Below are positions 36,752 to 46,039 of a stretch of 64,000 nt of DNA, one piece after another; position 1 is the first letter of the stretch; the number at the start of each line of letters is the position of its first letter. Below the pieces are notes generated by a model that was not told the DNA's origin, did no database searches, and saw nothing but the letters and a program-made list of their open reading frames with translations. Origin of the DNA: an uncultured Clostridia bacterium (GTDB lineage Bacteria > Bacillota > Clostridia > Christensenellales > CAG-917). Both the position numbers and the translations under genes were made by a program. The DNA is taken from the NCBI GenBank assembly GCA_944363035.1, contig CALVTS010000003.1, positions 62,001 through 126,000 of the forward strand, given 5' to 3'.

Positions 36752-36865
36752 TCGCGCAACAATGGTTCTTTTCGCCCCTCTCGCTTTGCTCCGCCTTGCC
36801 AATATGTATACTATTGCCTGCGGAAATTTTCTTGTGCGGACGAATATCCGCGCTTCTGAGGCTGA
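36752..36865. repeat. dispersed repeat, copy C
   Basis: Repeats the first 75 bases of copy B, then continues into CTGCGGAAATTTTCTTG and GGACGAATATCCGC, which also occur at 36657-36700. Copies B and C therefore differ by an internal deletion of about 100 bases. Confidence 0.75.
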
Positions 36866-36927
36866 TCCGTATTATTTCGGCCCGGCATAAAGAGCCGAAA
36901 AACTGTTTTTTTGCATATGCCATTTGT

Positions 36928-36957
36928 TTGACACGGGCGGGCGGATTGCGCTATCAT
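36928..36957 (+). promoter_or_regulatory. promoter of the cysteine-cluster protein gene
   Basis: TTGACA (36928-36933), 18 bases, TATCAT (36952-36957). Confidence 0.6.
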
Positions 36958-37014
36958 TTGTTAAATCCGCGCGGTCAGAATGCGGAAAACCTGATTTTTC
37001 GGAATGGTGAAGAT

Positions 37015-37650
37015 ATGAAGGAAGGAAATTACACCCACGAGTTGCAAGAAAAGTTCGACGTGGACAAGTGGCTGGAATCCGAGCGCGAACAACGCGATAT
37101 GTGCGGCAGTTACGCCTACTGCGCGTACTGCGACAAATCCGAGGACTACCCTTGCGCCAACGCCTACGTCCGCATGACGGAGCATGAGCGCGCCGCCGAG
37201 GAGCCCGTCACGGAGGAGACATCGGAAGTGACTGCATTGGGCAAGACGGTGGATATCGAAGACGTCATGCGCCGCAAAGCGGCGAGGAAGAGCCTGAGCT
37301 TTGCGGAAAAATACGCGCTGTCGGACGACATCGTGAAGGAGCGCTACGCCGCGCTCAAAGCCGCGCTCACCTCCACCCCCAAGGGCACCCCTAAGATAAA
37401 GAGCAGGATAAGCCGTCAATGCGACACCTATCGTCGCGGCGGGGACATCGTGGCAAAGGTGACCATCATCGGCGGCTCTTTGCGCATCAACCTCCCCCTC
37501 GACCCCGAAGCGCCCGAATTCAACGACGGCAAAACCCCGCACACCGCCACGGGGCACAAAAAGGTGTACGCCGAAGTGCCTTTCCAGTTCAAGGTCAACA
37601 GCAAACTTGCGCTGAAACGCGCGCTGAGGCTCATAGAACTCGTGAAATAG
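37015..37650 (+). CDS. uncharacterised protein with N-terminal Cys cluster and C-terminal conserved domain
   Basis: The 211-residue protein has four cysteines in 18 residues (C30, C36, C39, C47), a possible zinc or Fe-S site, then a charged linker. From about residue 95 there is a compact domain with LSFAEKYALSDDIVKERYAA, IKSRISRQCDTYRRGGDIVA and VYAEVPFQFKVNSKLALKRA. I associate similar domains with unnamed proteins of gut Clostridia, often in repeats, but know no function. GGTGAAG precedes the ATG; the frame upstream is not coding. It is monocistronic. Confidence 0.65.
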   Translation: MKEGNYTHELQEKFDVDKWLESEREQRDMCGSYAYCAYCDKSEDYPCANAYVRMTEHERAAEEPVTEETSEVTALGKTVDIEDVMRRKAARKSLSFAEKYALSDDIVKERYAALKAALTSTPKGTPKIKSRISRQCDTYRRGGDIVAKVTIIGGSLRINLPLDPEAPEFNDGKTPHTATGHKKVYAEVPFQFKVNSKLALKRALRLIELVK

Positions 37651-37693
37651 AGTTTTAGACGCTCCTCCCCCACGACGCATCCGCAAAAGGAAA

Positions 37694-37722
37694 CCCCCGC
37701 CTGACGGCGGGGGCGATTTTTT
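37694..37722 (+). terminator. terminator of the cysteine-cluster protein gene
   Basis: CCCCCGCC and GGCGGGGG with a TGAC loop, then T-rich sequence. Confidence 0.85.
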
Positions 37723-37737
37723 ATTGCGACAGACCTA

Positions 37738-40737
37738 TCACGCCTGAGGCGCGTAGGTGAGCACGCCGTAGAAGGGCCACTCGGCGGGAATGACGATGGC
37801 TGCCGCCGCATTCTCATCCACTTCCGCAACGATCTCTTTCAGCACTTCGAGGTTGGCGTAAAGGTCGGTGTGGATGCCCACATAGTACACGCCGTCGATG
37901 ACGCACATCACAACGCCCGTGGTCTCCACCGTCTCGCCGTCGAAGCCTTTGCCCGTCACGTTCACGATGTCGCCCGCCTCGACCTGAGAGCCGTCTGCGT
38001 TGGCGATACCCGTGATCTCGCTGACATATGCGTCGCCGTTCGTGAAGGTCTCATCCTCGCGCAGATTGTAAAGGAGGTCCTCATAGCCCACATAGTCCGC
38101 TTCCGTCACGGTGCCGTAGGATGCCGCAGACACCTTGAAGGTGAGGCTGTCGCTCGCGATGAGTTCCTCAACGGTGCCGCGCAGACTTCCGACAGTAACT
38201 GTGTCGAGGTCGGTGAGATCTGCAAGAAGGGTCTCGGTGTAATCGAGGATGGGCTCGAAGCCGATGACGATGCCGTTGGTACCGATGCTGTCAAAGTAGC
38301 CTTCGACGTCCGCCGTGTCGATGCCGAGAGACTCGGCAAGCACGCCCACTATCTTTCCGATGAGACCTTCGGTGTTGATGATCTCGCCGGTCTCGTCACA
38401 GACCATGTTGCCGTTTCTGTCGCACGCATAGTTGCCGTTGTGATCAGCTTCACCATGGTCGTGTACGGGCGGAGCCTCGGCGGCGCCTGCCGCCGCGTCC
38501 TTGATGAGCTTGTCCACGACCTTGGCAAGCGCCTGCACGTCGTAGACGCCGCCTGCCGCGAGCTGTTCGCCGCCCACTTCGTTGGTCGCCGCAGAGATTA
38601 CTGCCTTGCCCTCGGCAGAATCATAGTGCAGAGTGAACAGGTTCTTGACGGGGGTGGGATCGGAGACGCTCTTCACCTCGTCCACGGAGATGTGGATATA
38701 GCCGAGGTTTTCGAGCATGGCGATGATGTCGCCTATCTCGAAGTCCACGAATCCGAGCTTGAATCCTTCCGCGATCACCATACCATCGAGCATGGGCATA
38801 TTGCCCTTCACCAGGTCGAACATCGGCATGAGTGCAAAGGGATCGACGTCCAGCACGATGTCCGCGACGTACGCCGCATTGGAAGCGCTACCTTTCTTTC
38901 CTTCGATGTTGATCTTGCCCTCGAAGTTGAGGATGTTGACTCCCGGCTCGCCGGCTGCTTCGGCAAAGCCTTCCACCAGTCCGCCGAAGAGATCCGCTCC
39001 CTCCGCAGTCTCCGCCGCGTCGGCAAAGCCGAAATACGCCCTCGTGGTGTAGTTGTCGCCGACAACGCGGAATATCTCGCTGAACTCCATATCCGCGTTG
39101 ACTTCGGGGATGATGGACGCAAGGATGTTCTTGACGGTGGTGAGAGTCTCTTCGTCCGCCGCACCCGCAAGCACGACATCGATATCGACAAACCCGGGGT
39201 TTTCCTCGGTGCCGTCACCCACGATAAAGTTGATGATGGAGAGGAGATCGATCTCGAACATATACGCGTTGTCATTGCGCGCATAATCGGGGACGAAGCC
39301 CAACAGGATCCCGCCGACCATCTGATCGGATTTGAACCCGTCCGCAGTCACGGGCACAAGCCCCATTATGTTCGCGCCATAGAGACCGAGCCAATCGTCC
39401 AGGATGGTGATCGCCAAATGCCCGAGGTCGAAGCCGTTGAACTTGACATATTCGCCGCCCTTGCCCGCGTTGATGTAGAGATACTCGTTGACGGAGTCGA
39501 ACACGAGGCTGAATATTCTCTCGTCTGCGGCTTCGCCCTCGCCCTTTTCGGCGACCTCGAAACCGAATGCAAACTCTTTCACTTCGCTTTCGTCCGCACG
39601 TACCGCGTCCAGGTCGCTTATCATGGCATCCCACGCCGCCGCCCTTTTTACTTCTTCGTTTTCTCTCACCGGCAGAGTGTTGATGTAGCTTTCGGGCTCA
39701 ACACCGGTGTAGTTGTGACTCACATAATAGTACGTCCCGTCATCTGATTTCCGATAATCCACTCCGTTGTATGAAACGCTGTCAGACCACTCTGCTCCGT
39801 AAGCGAGCTCTCTCAGCTCATCGGGCACGATGACGCCCGTCGCGTTGACCTTGCTCCACACATACTCAATAATTGCCATTTCGTTATTGTATATTCTGGA
39901 GAATCCGATGACGAGCCTATCCCCTTCCAGGCGCAGATGCAAATCTGTGTAATATATCGCGACCTCGGGATCAATGACGATCTTCCCGTTTTCCTCCGTC
40001 AATAAATAGTATAACGGATCGATATGAGGCTCTGCAATAGCGAGAGGATCTATGTTGCTCAGGAGGTCCTTTTCTCTTTCATCCACCTCCGTCCCGCTGG
40101 TGCCGATACTGAAAGCCACGCCTCCTTCCGTGAATATAGCATAATCGTATCTGCCGATCGTGCCATCGGATTTTGTCTCGGTGACGCTGTACATTGCGTT
40201 TTCGCTCACCTGTACAATATTGTTTGTCTCGGAAACGATCGCACCGTCGGAAACCGTTGTGCATATCTCACTCATCTCACACGTGAAATTTTCCGCATTC
40301 TCGAGCGCGGCAATTATCTCCGCCAAGGACGCGTCCTCCGTGAATATGACGTCTCCGTCTCCGCCGGGGACGGGGATGACGGGTTCGTCATCGTCTCCGC
40401 CCGGGTTCCAAGGGAAGTTGCCGCCTTGGTCGTCATCATCGTCATCGTCACCCGATCCCCAAGGGAAATCATCCGGATCCCCACCGCCCGGGTTGCCGCC
40501 GGGGGTGTTCCCGCCTTGGTTTTCATCGCCGCCGCCGGGGGTGTTCCCGCCTTGGTTTTCATCGCCGCCGCCGGGAGTGTTCCCACCTTGTTCATCGTCG
40601 CCGCCCGGGGTGACGCCACCCTGCGTGTCGTCTCCGCCGGTGCCCGTCGTGCCGCCCTCGTTGCACGCGGCAAGCACCCCTACCATCAGCGCCATGCACA
40701 ATACGAGCGCCAGAATGATGAAAAGTTTGCGCTTCAT
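37738..40737 (-). CDS. large lipoprotein with Gly/Pro/Asn repeat linker, unknown function
   Basis: The 999-residue protein starts at ATG 40737 behind GGGAGGG. The leader ends in lipobox LAAC, so it is lipid-anchored outside the cell. A low-complexity linker (about residues 25-125) of GGNTPGGGDENQ and acidic units follows, then about 870 residues with no domain I recognise. The body is acidic, rich in Ala, Asp, Glu and Val, and poor in Cys. Its leader is nearly the same as that of the lipoprotein at 9.4-10.0 kb. A role in surface binding is only a guess. The gene is monocistronic. Confidence 0.75.
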   Translation of the reverse strand: MKRKLFIILALVLCMALMVGVLAACNEGGTTGTGGDDTQGGVTPGGDDEQGGNTPGGGDENQGGNTPGGGDENQGGNTPGGNPGGGDPDDFPWGSGDDDDDDDQGGNFPWNPGGDDDEPVIPVPGGDGDVIFTEDASLAEIIAALENAENFTCEMSEICTTVSDGAIVSETNNIVQVSENAMYSVTETKSDGTIGRYDYAIFTEGGVAFSIGTSGTEVDEREKDLLSNIDPLAIAEPHIDPLYYLLTEENGKIVIDPEVAIYYTDLHLRLEGDRLVIGFSRIYNNEMAIIEYVWSKVNATGVIVPDELRELAYGAEWSDSVSYNGVDYRKSDDGTYYYVSHNYTGVEPESYINTLPVRENEEVKRAAAWDAMISDLDAVRADESEVKEFAFGFEVAEKGEGEAADERIFSLVFDSVNEYLYINAGKGGEYVKFNGFDLGHLAITILDDWLGLYGANIMGLVPVTADGFKSDQMVGGILLGFVPDYARNDNAYMFEIDLLSIINFIVGDGTEENPGFVDIDVVLAGAADEETLTTVKNILASIIPEVNADMEFSEIFRVVGDNYTTRAYFGFADAAETAEGADLFGGLVEGFAEAAGEPGVNILNFEGKINIEGKKGSASNAAYVADIVLDVDPFALMPMFDLVKGNMPMLDGMVIAEGFKLGFVDFEIGDIIAMLENLGYIHISVDEVKSVSDPTPVKNLFTLHYDSAEGKAVISAATNEVGGEQLAAGGVYDVQALAKVVDKLIKDAAAGAAEAPPVHDHGEADHNGNYACDRNGNMVCDETGEIINTEGLIGKIVGVLAESLGIDTADVEGYFDSIGTNGIVIGFEPILDYTETLLADLTDLDTVTVGSLRGTVEELIASDSLTFKVSAASYGTVTEADYVGYEDLLYNLREDETFTNGDAYVSEITGIANADGSQVEAGDIVNVTGKGFDGETVETTGVVMCVIDGVYYVGIHTDLYANLEVLKEIVAEVDENAAAAIVIPAEWPFYGVLTYAPQA
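40501..40600. repeat. 36-bp coding tandem repeat in the lipoprotein linker
   Basis: Two identical 36-base units (40501-40536, 40537-40572) and a diverged third encode the GGNTPGGGDENQ linker. Confidence 0.9.
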
Positions 40738-40899
40738 TTTTCCCTCCCTTGCGCTTAAGCGCAATGTGCGCGCGACCCGCACGCGCCATTATATGCTTTA
40801 TATATAAATGTTAACAGACATTAATGAAAATAACAATAGCAATTTTGCTTTTTCTTAAACTTTCATTTTCCGCCTACCGTTCTCACTCCCTCCCTCATG
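40738..40899 (-). promoter_or_regulatory. upstream region of the large lipoprotein: palindrome and -10
   Basis: TTGCGCTTAAGCGCAA (40749-40764) is a perfect 16-base palindrome just before the ribosome site, a candidate operator or leader hairpin. Leftward TATAAT lies at 40788-40793; the -35 region (TGTTAA at 17 bases) is weak. The remaining AT-rich sequence shows no gene. Confidence 0.5.
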
Positions 40900-41205
40900 C
40901 CAAACCCCATACTCTCTTCCCCTCACCCAACACCAACTCGCCTCACCCCGCTCACACCCCGACACACCCGCCCGTCAAAACCGGCTCTCCCTCTCCTCAT
41001 TGCAAAAAAACATTCCCCCTTCCCCGCACCCAACACCCACTCGCTTCACCCCGCTCACACCCCGACGCACCGACCGCCAAAATCGGCTCTTCCTCTCCTC
41101 ATTACAAAAAAACATTCCCCCTTCCCCGCACCCAACACCCACTTGCCTCGCTCCGCTCACACCCCGACACACCCGCCCGTCAAAACCGGCGCTCATCCCC
41201 CTCAT
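40900..41205. repeat. non-coding tandem repeat, about 103-bp unit, near three copies
   Basis: ACCCAACACC recurs at 40925, 41028 and 41130, and the surrounding sequence repeats with it (CACCCCGCTCACACCCCGAC and AAAAAAACATTCCCCCTTCC blocks). Frames across it give proline-rich nonsense. It lies directly upstream of hairpin copies 3 and 4. Confidence 0.85.
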
Positions 41206-41228
41206 ATCGACGCCTCTCTTTCCAATTT

Positions 41229-41293
41229 GGACACTTGGGGACGTGTTTATTTTGTCCATTTTTTGGACATTTTAAACACGTCCCCATGTGTCC
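41229..41293. repeat. 65-nt hairpin element, copy 3
   Basis: Same length and orientation as copies 1 and 2, with one mismatch between arms. The next 30 bases (AAAATTGCAAGATATATCGC and on) closely match the bases after copy 1. Confidence 0.9.
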
Positions 41294-41465
41294 AAAATTG
41301 CAAGATATATCGCTATTTTTCGCTTCGTTTCTTTTTCTTTCTCAAATCTTCCCTCGCGCTTGCGATTTTCCCTAAAACTCTACTCTTTGCTTACATTTCC
41401 TACCCTATTTTTCTCCTTCAATCACCAAGGTCTCACCTGTTTATAGGCATTTCTCTTTCCGATTT

Positions 41466-41530
41466 GGACACTTGGGGACGTGTTTGTTTTGTCTATTTTT
41501 TGGACATTTTAAACACGTCCCCATGTGTCC
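41466..41530. repeat. 65-nt hairpin element, copy 4
   Basis: Starts 237 bases after copy 3, exactly the interval seen between copies 1 and 2. Two loop bases differ from the other copies. Confidence 0.9.
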
Positions 41531-41615
41531 AAATTAGAAATGTGGTTTTGAATGTTTTAGGGAAAAGAAAAGGCGGGGCGCAAAAGCCCCGCCCTGTCAT
41601 TTCAGGTCAAAAACC

Positions 41616-43430
41616 TCAGAACGCCACCACGCACGCCGACAGCGGCGGGATGACCAGTCTGCCCTCGTCAAGCGCCTCCCCCGTGAACGCGTCCCTTGCG
41701 TTCACCTCCCGCGCCTGCGTATGGAAACAGGGGTTATAATAGGTGCGCAGGATATCCTTGCCATCCTCGGAGACCCTCTCGAATACGGTGAGGTCGCTGT
41801 CCTCCAAAAAGCGTAATCTGCCCGCAAGCGCGTTCGCATTGCGGCGGCGCAGTTCCCCGAGGGCGCGATAGTGCCCGAGCAGATCGTCGTCCTCTCTGCC
41901 CCAGGGATAGGTCGCGCGGTTGAGAGGATCCTCGAATCCCTGCACTCCCGCCTCGTCGCCGTAGTATACGCAGGGGACTCCGGGCAGGGTGTACTGCAAG
42001 ATCGCCGCGGCTTTGAGCCTGAGCTTCGCAAAGGCGTAATACTCCTCCGACAGACGATATACCCTGCGTTCCGCCTTGGAATAGGGCGCCTCCACGCCCG
42101 ACAGCGCCGTAAGCGCGCGCACGGTATCGTGGGAACCCAAAAGGGTGAAACACACATCCATGCTCTGTTTGGGATAATGTTCGGCAATGAGGGTCACGGC
42201 GTCGCGAAATCCCTCGCGATCCCCCCGCATGATGAGGTCGAAGATGGCGCGGCGGAAGGGATAATTCATCACGCCGTCCAGCTCATCCCCCATGAAATAG
42301 GGGCGCCAGGTGCCGTAGCTCACCTTGTCCGACGCGTCCTCCCACACCTCGCCTATGATGAGTGCGTCCTTGTCGGCGCGGCGGATGCTCGCGCACAAAA
42401 GCTCGGTAAAATCCGTGGGAAGCTCGTCCACCACATCCAGCCTCCAGCCGTCCGCGCCCGCCTTTGTCCACTTGTCAATGACGCCGCCCTTGCCGCACAC
42501 CAATTTGCGGAAGCCCTCCGCATCCTTGTTGACGGTGGGCACCACCTTTGACCCCCACCAGCAATGGTAGTTGTCGGGATGCTCGTAAAACGTGTACCAG
42601 CCGTAGTACGGCGAGTCCGCCCCCTGATAGGCTCCTTTCCCCGGGAAGGATCCCTCCTTGTTGAAATAAACGCTGTCCGCCCCGGTGTGATTGAACACTC
42701 CGTCCAGCACGACCCTGATCCCCTGCGCTTTTGCGGCGGCGCAGAGCTTTTTCACGCCCTCCTCGCCGCCGAAGAGGTCGTCCGCTTTGAGGTAGTCCGC
42801 CGTGTCGTAACGGTGGTTGCTGGATGACAAAAACACGGGAGAAAGATATATCGCGGTGACCCCGAGTTCCTTCAATCTGCCGAGGGAAGCGACGATCCCC
42901 TCCGCATTGCCTCCGAAGAAATCGTCCGCGCGGTAATCCTCCCCCTCCTCGGCGATGTCCGGGAGCTCATACCAATCCCCGTGCAACCTGCCCTTCTTTT
43001 TCGCAGTCGGCTTGCCCGCCCTTGCGAAGCGGTCGGCGAATATCTGATATACGATGCCGTGTTTTGCCCAATCAGGGGTTTTATAGTCACGTTTCGTCAC
43101 GGTAAGTTGCCATTCGGGCAACCACTCCCCCGCGACCGCGTCTCCTCCGCGCCCTCTGCCGTAATAGGTGACGCGCCCCGAAGAGACGCTCTCAAAACGG
43201 TAGTACCAAAGCCCCGCGACGGGGAGGGCGAGCCCGCCCTCGTACACCGCGTCATCCCCCTCGAAGAGGGAAAACCCGAGCTCGGCGCGAAATTCTTCTG
43301 AGCCTCTGCGCAGTATGACGGTGACCTTGTCCGCGCTCTCTCCCGCGGGGAGCACGAAACGGAATGCCGTCCTTTCGCCCGCGACCGACGCGCCGTAAGG
43401 AGTCTTGTCTCTCAACGGATCGTAATACAT
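41616..43430 (-). CDS. GH13 alpha-glucan hydrolase (neopullulanase/cyclomaltodextrinase-like)
   Basis: The 604-residue enzyme has an N-terminal beta domain (about 1-120) like neopullulanases and a GH13 barrel with VVLDGVFNHTG, GWRLDVVDE (nucleophile Asp), IGEVWEDA (acid/base Glu) and LLGSHDTVR. There is no signal peptide, so it acts on glucans inside the cell, trimming glycogen or imported maltodextrins. ATG 43430 sits five bases after GAGG; a GTG two codons earlier is possible. It is the last gene of the glycogen operon. Confidence 0.9.
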   Translation of the reverse strand: MYYDPLRDKTPYGASVAGERTAFRFVLPAGESADKVTVILRRGSEEFRAELGFSLFEGDDAVYEGGLALPVAGLWYYRFESVSSGRVTYYGRGRGGDAVAGEWLPEWQLTVTKRDYKTPDWAKHGIVYQIFADRFARAGKPTAKKKGRLHGDWYELPDIAEEGEDYRADDFFGGNAEGIVASLGRLKELGVTAIYLSPVFLSSSNHRYDTADYLKADDLFGGEEGVKKLCAAAKAQGIRVVLDGVFNHTGADSVYFNKEGSFPGKGAYQGADSPYYGWYTFYEHPDNYHCWWGSKVVPTVNKDAEGFRKLVCGKGGVIDKWTKAGADGWRLDVVDELPTDFTELLCASIRRADKDALIIGEVWEDASDKVSYGTWRPYFMGDELDGVMNYPFRRAIFDLIMRGDREGFRDAVTLIAEHYPKQSMDVCFTLLGSHDTVRALTALSGVEAPYSKAERRVYRLSEEYYAFAKLRLKAAAILQYTLPGVPCVYYGDEAGVQGFEDPLNRATYPWGREDDDLLGHYRALGELRRRNANALAGRLRFLEDSDLTVFERVSEDGKDILRTYYNPCFHTQAREVNARDAFTGEALDEGRLVIPPLSACVVAF

Positions 43431-43461
43431 ATCCACCTCAAACGATCGAAAGCTAATGAAG

Positions 43462-43482
43462 CGCGCCGCATTTCGCGGCGCG
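43462..43482 (-). other. intercistronic hairpin between glgP and the GH13 gene
   Basis: CGCGCCGC and GCGGCGCG form an 8-bp stem with a five-base loop and no T-tract, so RNA stabilisation or partial attenuation is likelier than full termination. Confidence 0.5.
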
Positions 43483-43487
43483 TCCCG

Positions 43488-45923
43488 TCATATACCTTTC
43501 ACTCTTCTCACGCCCCATATCCTGTCGGCGTATTCCTTCACCGCTCTGTCCGCCGCGAAGAATCCCGCCTTCGCGATGTTGATGAGGGACATCCTGTTCC
43601 AGCGTTCCTCGTCGCGGTAGACCTCGTCCACCTTCTTTTGTATGTCGCAATAGGAGGAGAAATCCGCAAGCACCATATAGGGATCGGGCGTCCCGCCTCT
43701 GCCTATGGTGAGGCTGTCCGCTATCTCTGAGAAATTCACCCCGCCGATGCCGTGACGGAGGGCGTCGATGACCCTCTTTATGCGCGCGTCGGTCTGATAA
43801 TAGTGAGTGGGATTGTATCCCCTGCGCCACAGTTCCTGCACCTCGTTTGCGAGAAGCCCGAAGAGGAAGATGTTCTCGTCGCCGACCTCTTCGTGTATCT
43901 CCACATTGGCGCCGTCCATGGTGCCTACTGTGAGCGCGCCGTTTATCATGAACTTCATATTGCCCGTGCCGCTCGCCTCCTTGCCCGCGATGGAGATCTG
44001 TTCGCTGACCTCCGCCGCCGGCATGATGAGCTCCGCGAGCGTGACGCGGTAGTTTTCAAGGAACACGACCTTTATCTTGCCCTTGATGTCGGGATCATTG
44101 TTGATCACCCTGCCCAGAGTGCAGATGAGCCTGATGATCTGCTTCGCCATATAGTAAGCGGACGCCGCCTTCGCGCCGAACACGAAAGTGCGGGGCTTGA
44201 TGTCGAGGTCGGGGTTCTCTTTCAGGCGGAAATAGAGGTCGAGGATGTGAAGCGCGTTGAGGAGCTGACGCTTGTATTCGTGCAACCTCTTCACCTGCAC
44301 GTCGAATATCGAATCGGGATCCGCCTCCACGCCGTTCGCCTCCTTGACGTATGCGGCGAGGCGCACTTTGTTTTTCCTCTTTATCTCGGCGAGCTTTTTG
44401 AGCACGGAGAAGTCCCCCATATAGCGCATGAGATCCTGCAATCTGTCCGCGTCCGTCAACCACTTGTCCCCGATGAGCTCGGTGACGAGCGCGGCGAGCT
44501 CTGGGTTCGCCTCCGCGACCCAGCGGCGGTGAGTGATGCCGTTGGTGACGTTGGTGAACTTCTCGGGATGCATGGCGTAATAGTCGCGGAATACGTCGTG
44601 TTTCAGAATGTCGGAGTGCAACGCGCTGACGCCGTTTATCGTATGAGAGGTGACAAGGCAGAGATTCGCCATCTTGATCTGCCCGTCCGAGAGCACCGCA
44701 TTGCGGGTGACGGCGTCCCAGTTGGAGGGGAACACCTGCCAGAGCTCGCTCACGAAACGCTGGTTTATCTCATGCACGATCTGATATATGCGGGGGAGCA
44801 GGGTCTGGAAGAGGTCCTGAGGCCACTTTTCCAGCGCTTCCGCCATGACGGTGTGATTGGTGTAGGAGATGCACCCCGTGGTGATCTCCCACGCCTTTTC
44901 CCAGCTCATGCCGTATTCGTCGAGAAGTATGCGCATGAGTTCGGGGATACAGAGGGTGGGATGGGTGTCGTTGATGTGTATCGCCACGCAGTCCGCGAGG
45001 TTGTCAAGGGAGGGATTGACCTGCAAATGCCTCTTGATTATGCTCTGTATGGACGCCGAGACGAAGAAATACTGCTGTTTGAGCCTGAGAGATTTGCCCT
45101 CTATGTGGTCGTCGGCGGGATACAGCACCTTGGAGATGGATTCCGCCATAGCCTTGGCGGACATCGCCTTGACGTACTCTCCCCTCGAGAACATGGACAT
45201 ATCGAAGTCCACGGGCGCTTTGGAGGACCACAGCCTGATGCGGTTGACCGCAGAGGTGTGATAGCCCGAGATGTTCATGTCGTAAGGCACCGCGAGCACT
45301 GTGGTGTAATCGCGCTGACGCACGGTGAGTTTGCCGTTTTCCCAGCTCTCGTCCACCACTCCGCCGAACTTGACCTCATAGGTCTCCTCCGTGCGGGGAG
45401 CGAGCCATACGCTGCCCATTTTCAGCCACTCGTCGGGCTGTTCGAGCTGCCAGCCGTCCACGATGACCTGCTTGAAAATGCCGTAGTCGTACATTATGGA
45501 GAAGCCGCTTGCGGCATAGCCTTCGGAGGTGAGCGCGTCCATATACGCCGCCGCGAGCCTGCCGAGACCGCCGTTGCCGAGACCCGCGTCGGGCTCGAAG
45601 GAATACAGCTCCTCGAGGTCTGCGCCAAGTCCCTTCACGGCTTCCGCCACCTGTTCGGTGATGCCCATGTTGAACAGATGATTTTTGAGAGATCTGCCGA
45701 GGAGGAACTCCATGGACATATAGTAGACCTGTTTCGCATTCTGTTCGCGCACCTTCTTTTTGAAGTTGACGCGGGTCTGGGTGAGTATGTCCCTGACGCA
45801 GATGCAGGTCGCCTGATAGAGCTGAGTCTTGCTCGCTTCCTCGGGTTTCACCCCGAAATATCTCGCCAGCAGGGAAACGATCTGATTTCTGAATTCTTTT
45901 GCAGTCACGTTGTAAGATGCCAT
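43488..45923 (-). CDS. glgP: glycogen/alpha-glucan phosphorylase
   Basis: The 811-residue PLP enzyme releases glucose 1-phosphate from glycogen. Signatures include YYMSMEFLLGRSL, GLGNGGLGRLAAAYMDAL, INDTHPTLCIPELMRIL and the PLP-lysine block EASGTGNMKFMINGALTVGT. Length and order are those of a bacterial GlgP. It follows glgA by 116 bases, which include a GC-rich imperfect hairpin around 45993-46022. Confidence 0.97.
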   Translation of the reverse strand: MASYNVTAKEFRNQIVSLLARYFGVKPEEASKTQLYQATCICVRDILTQTRVNFKKKVREQNAKQVYYMSMEFLLGRSLKNHLFNMGITEQVAEAVKGLGADLEELYSFEPDAGLGNGGLGRLAAAYMDALTSEGYAASGFSIMYDYGIFKQVIVDGWQLEQPDEWLKMGSVWLAPRTEETYEVKFGGVVDESWENGKLTVRQRDYTTVLAVPYDMNISGYHTSAVNRIRLWSSKAPVDFDMSMFSRGEYVKAMSAKAMAESISKVLYPADDHIEGKSLRLKQQYFFVSASIQSIIKRHLQVNPSLDNLADCVAIHINDTHPTLCIPELMRILLDEYGMSWEKAWEITTGCISYTNHTVMAEALEKWPQDLFQTLLPRIYQIVHEINQRFVSELWQVFPSNWDAVTRNAVLSDGQIKMANLCLVTSHTINGVSALHSDILKHDVFRDYYAMHPEKFTNVTNGITHRRWVAEANPELAALVTELIGDKWLTDADRLQDLMRYMGDFSVLKKLAEIKRKNKVRLAAYVKEANGVEADPDSIFDVQVKRLHEYKRQLLNALHILDLYFRLKENPDLDIKPRTFVFGAKAASAYYMAKQIIRLICTLGRVINNDPDIKGKIKVVFLENYRVTLAELIMPAAEVSEQISIAGKEASGTGNMKFMINGALTVGTMDGANVEIHEEVGDENIFLFGLLANEVQELWRRGYNPTHYYQTDARIKRVIDALRHGIGGVNFSEIADSLTIGRGGTPDPYMVLADFSSYCDIQKKVDEVYRDEERWNRMSLINIAKAGFFAADRAVKEYADRIWGVRRVKGI

Positions 45924-46039
45924 TTATACCTTCTTTTCCCTCGTTTCCCCCGTCGAGAGATGATAATATTTTTGCGCCGAGGCGCAAGAGTCACCCGCCG
46001 CCGCCCCACCGGACGGCGGGAGGGAGTGTCGTAGTGTTT

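Larger units (their letters stand above)
36158..36927. other. long intergenic region, AT-rich then repeat-rich, no gene seen
   Basis: The first 140 bases after the kinase are very AT-rich with repeated TTTAAT words. The rest contains two related repeat blocks (separate entries). Open frames here have no family content and change along the repeats. Confidence 0.55.

Noticed and set aside
40900-41205. possible CRISPR array
   Set aside because: The unit is about 103 bases with no short conserved repeat alternating with unique spacers, and no cas gene is present.
40824-41739. rightward frames of 183 and 280 codons upstream of the GH13 gene
   Set aside because: They translate the 103-bp tandem repeats and both hairpins into Pro/His/Thr-rich sequence, with no ribosome site, and overlap the end of a solid gene.
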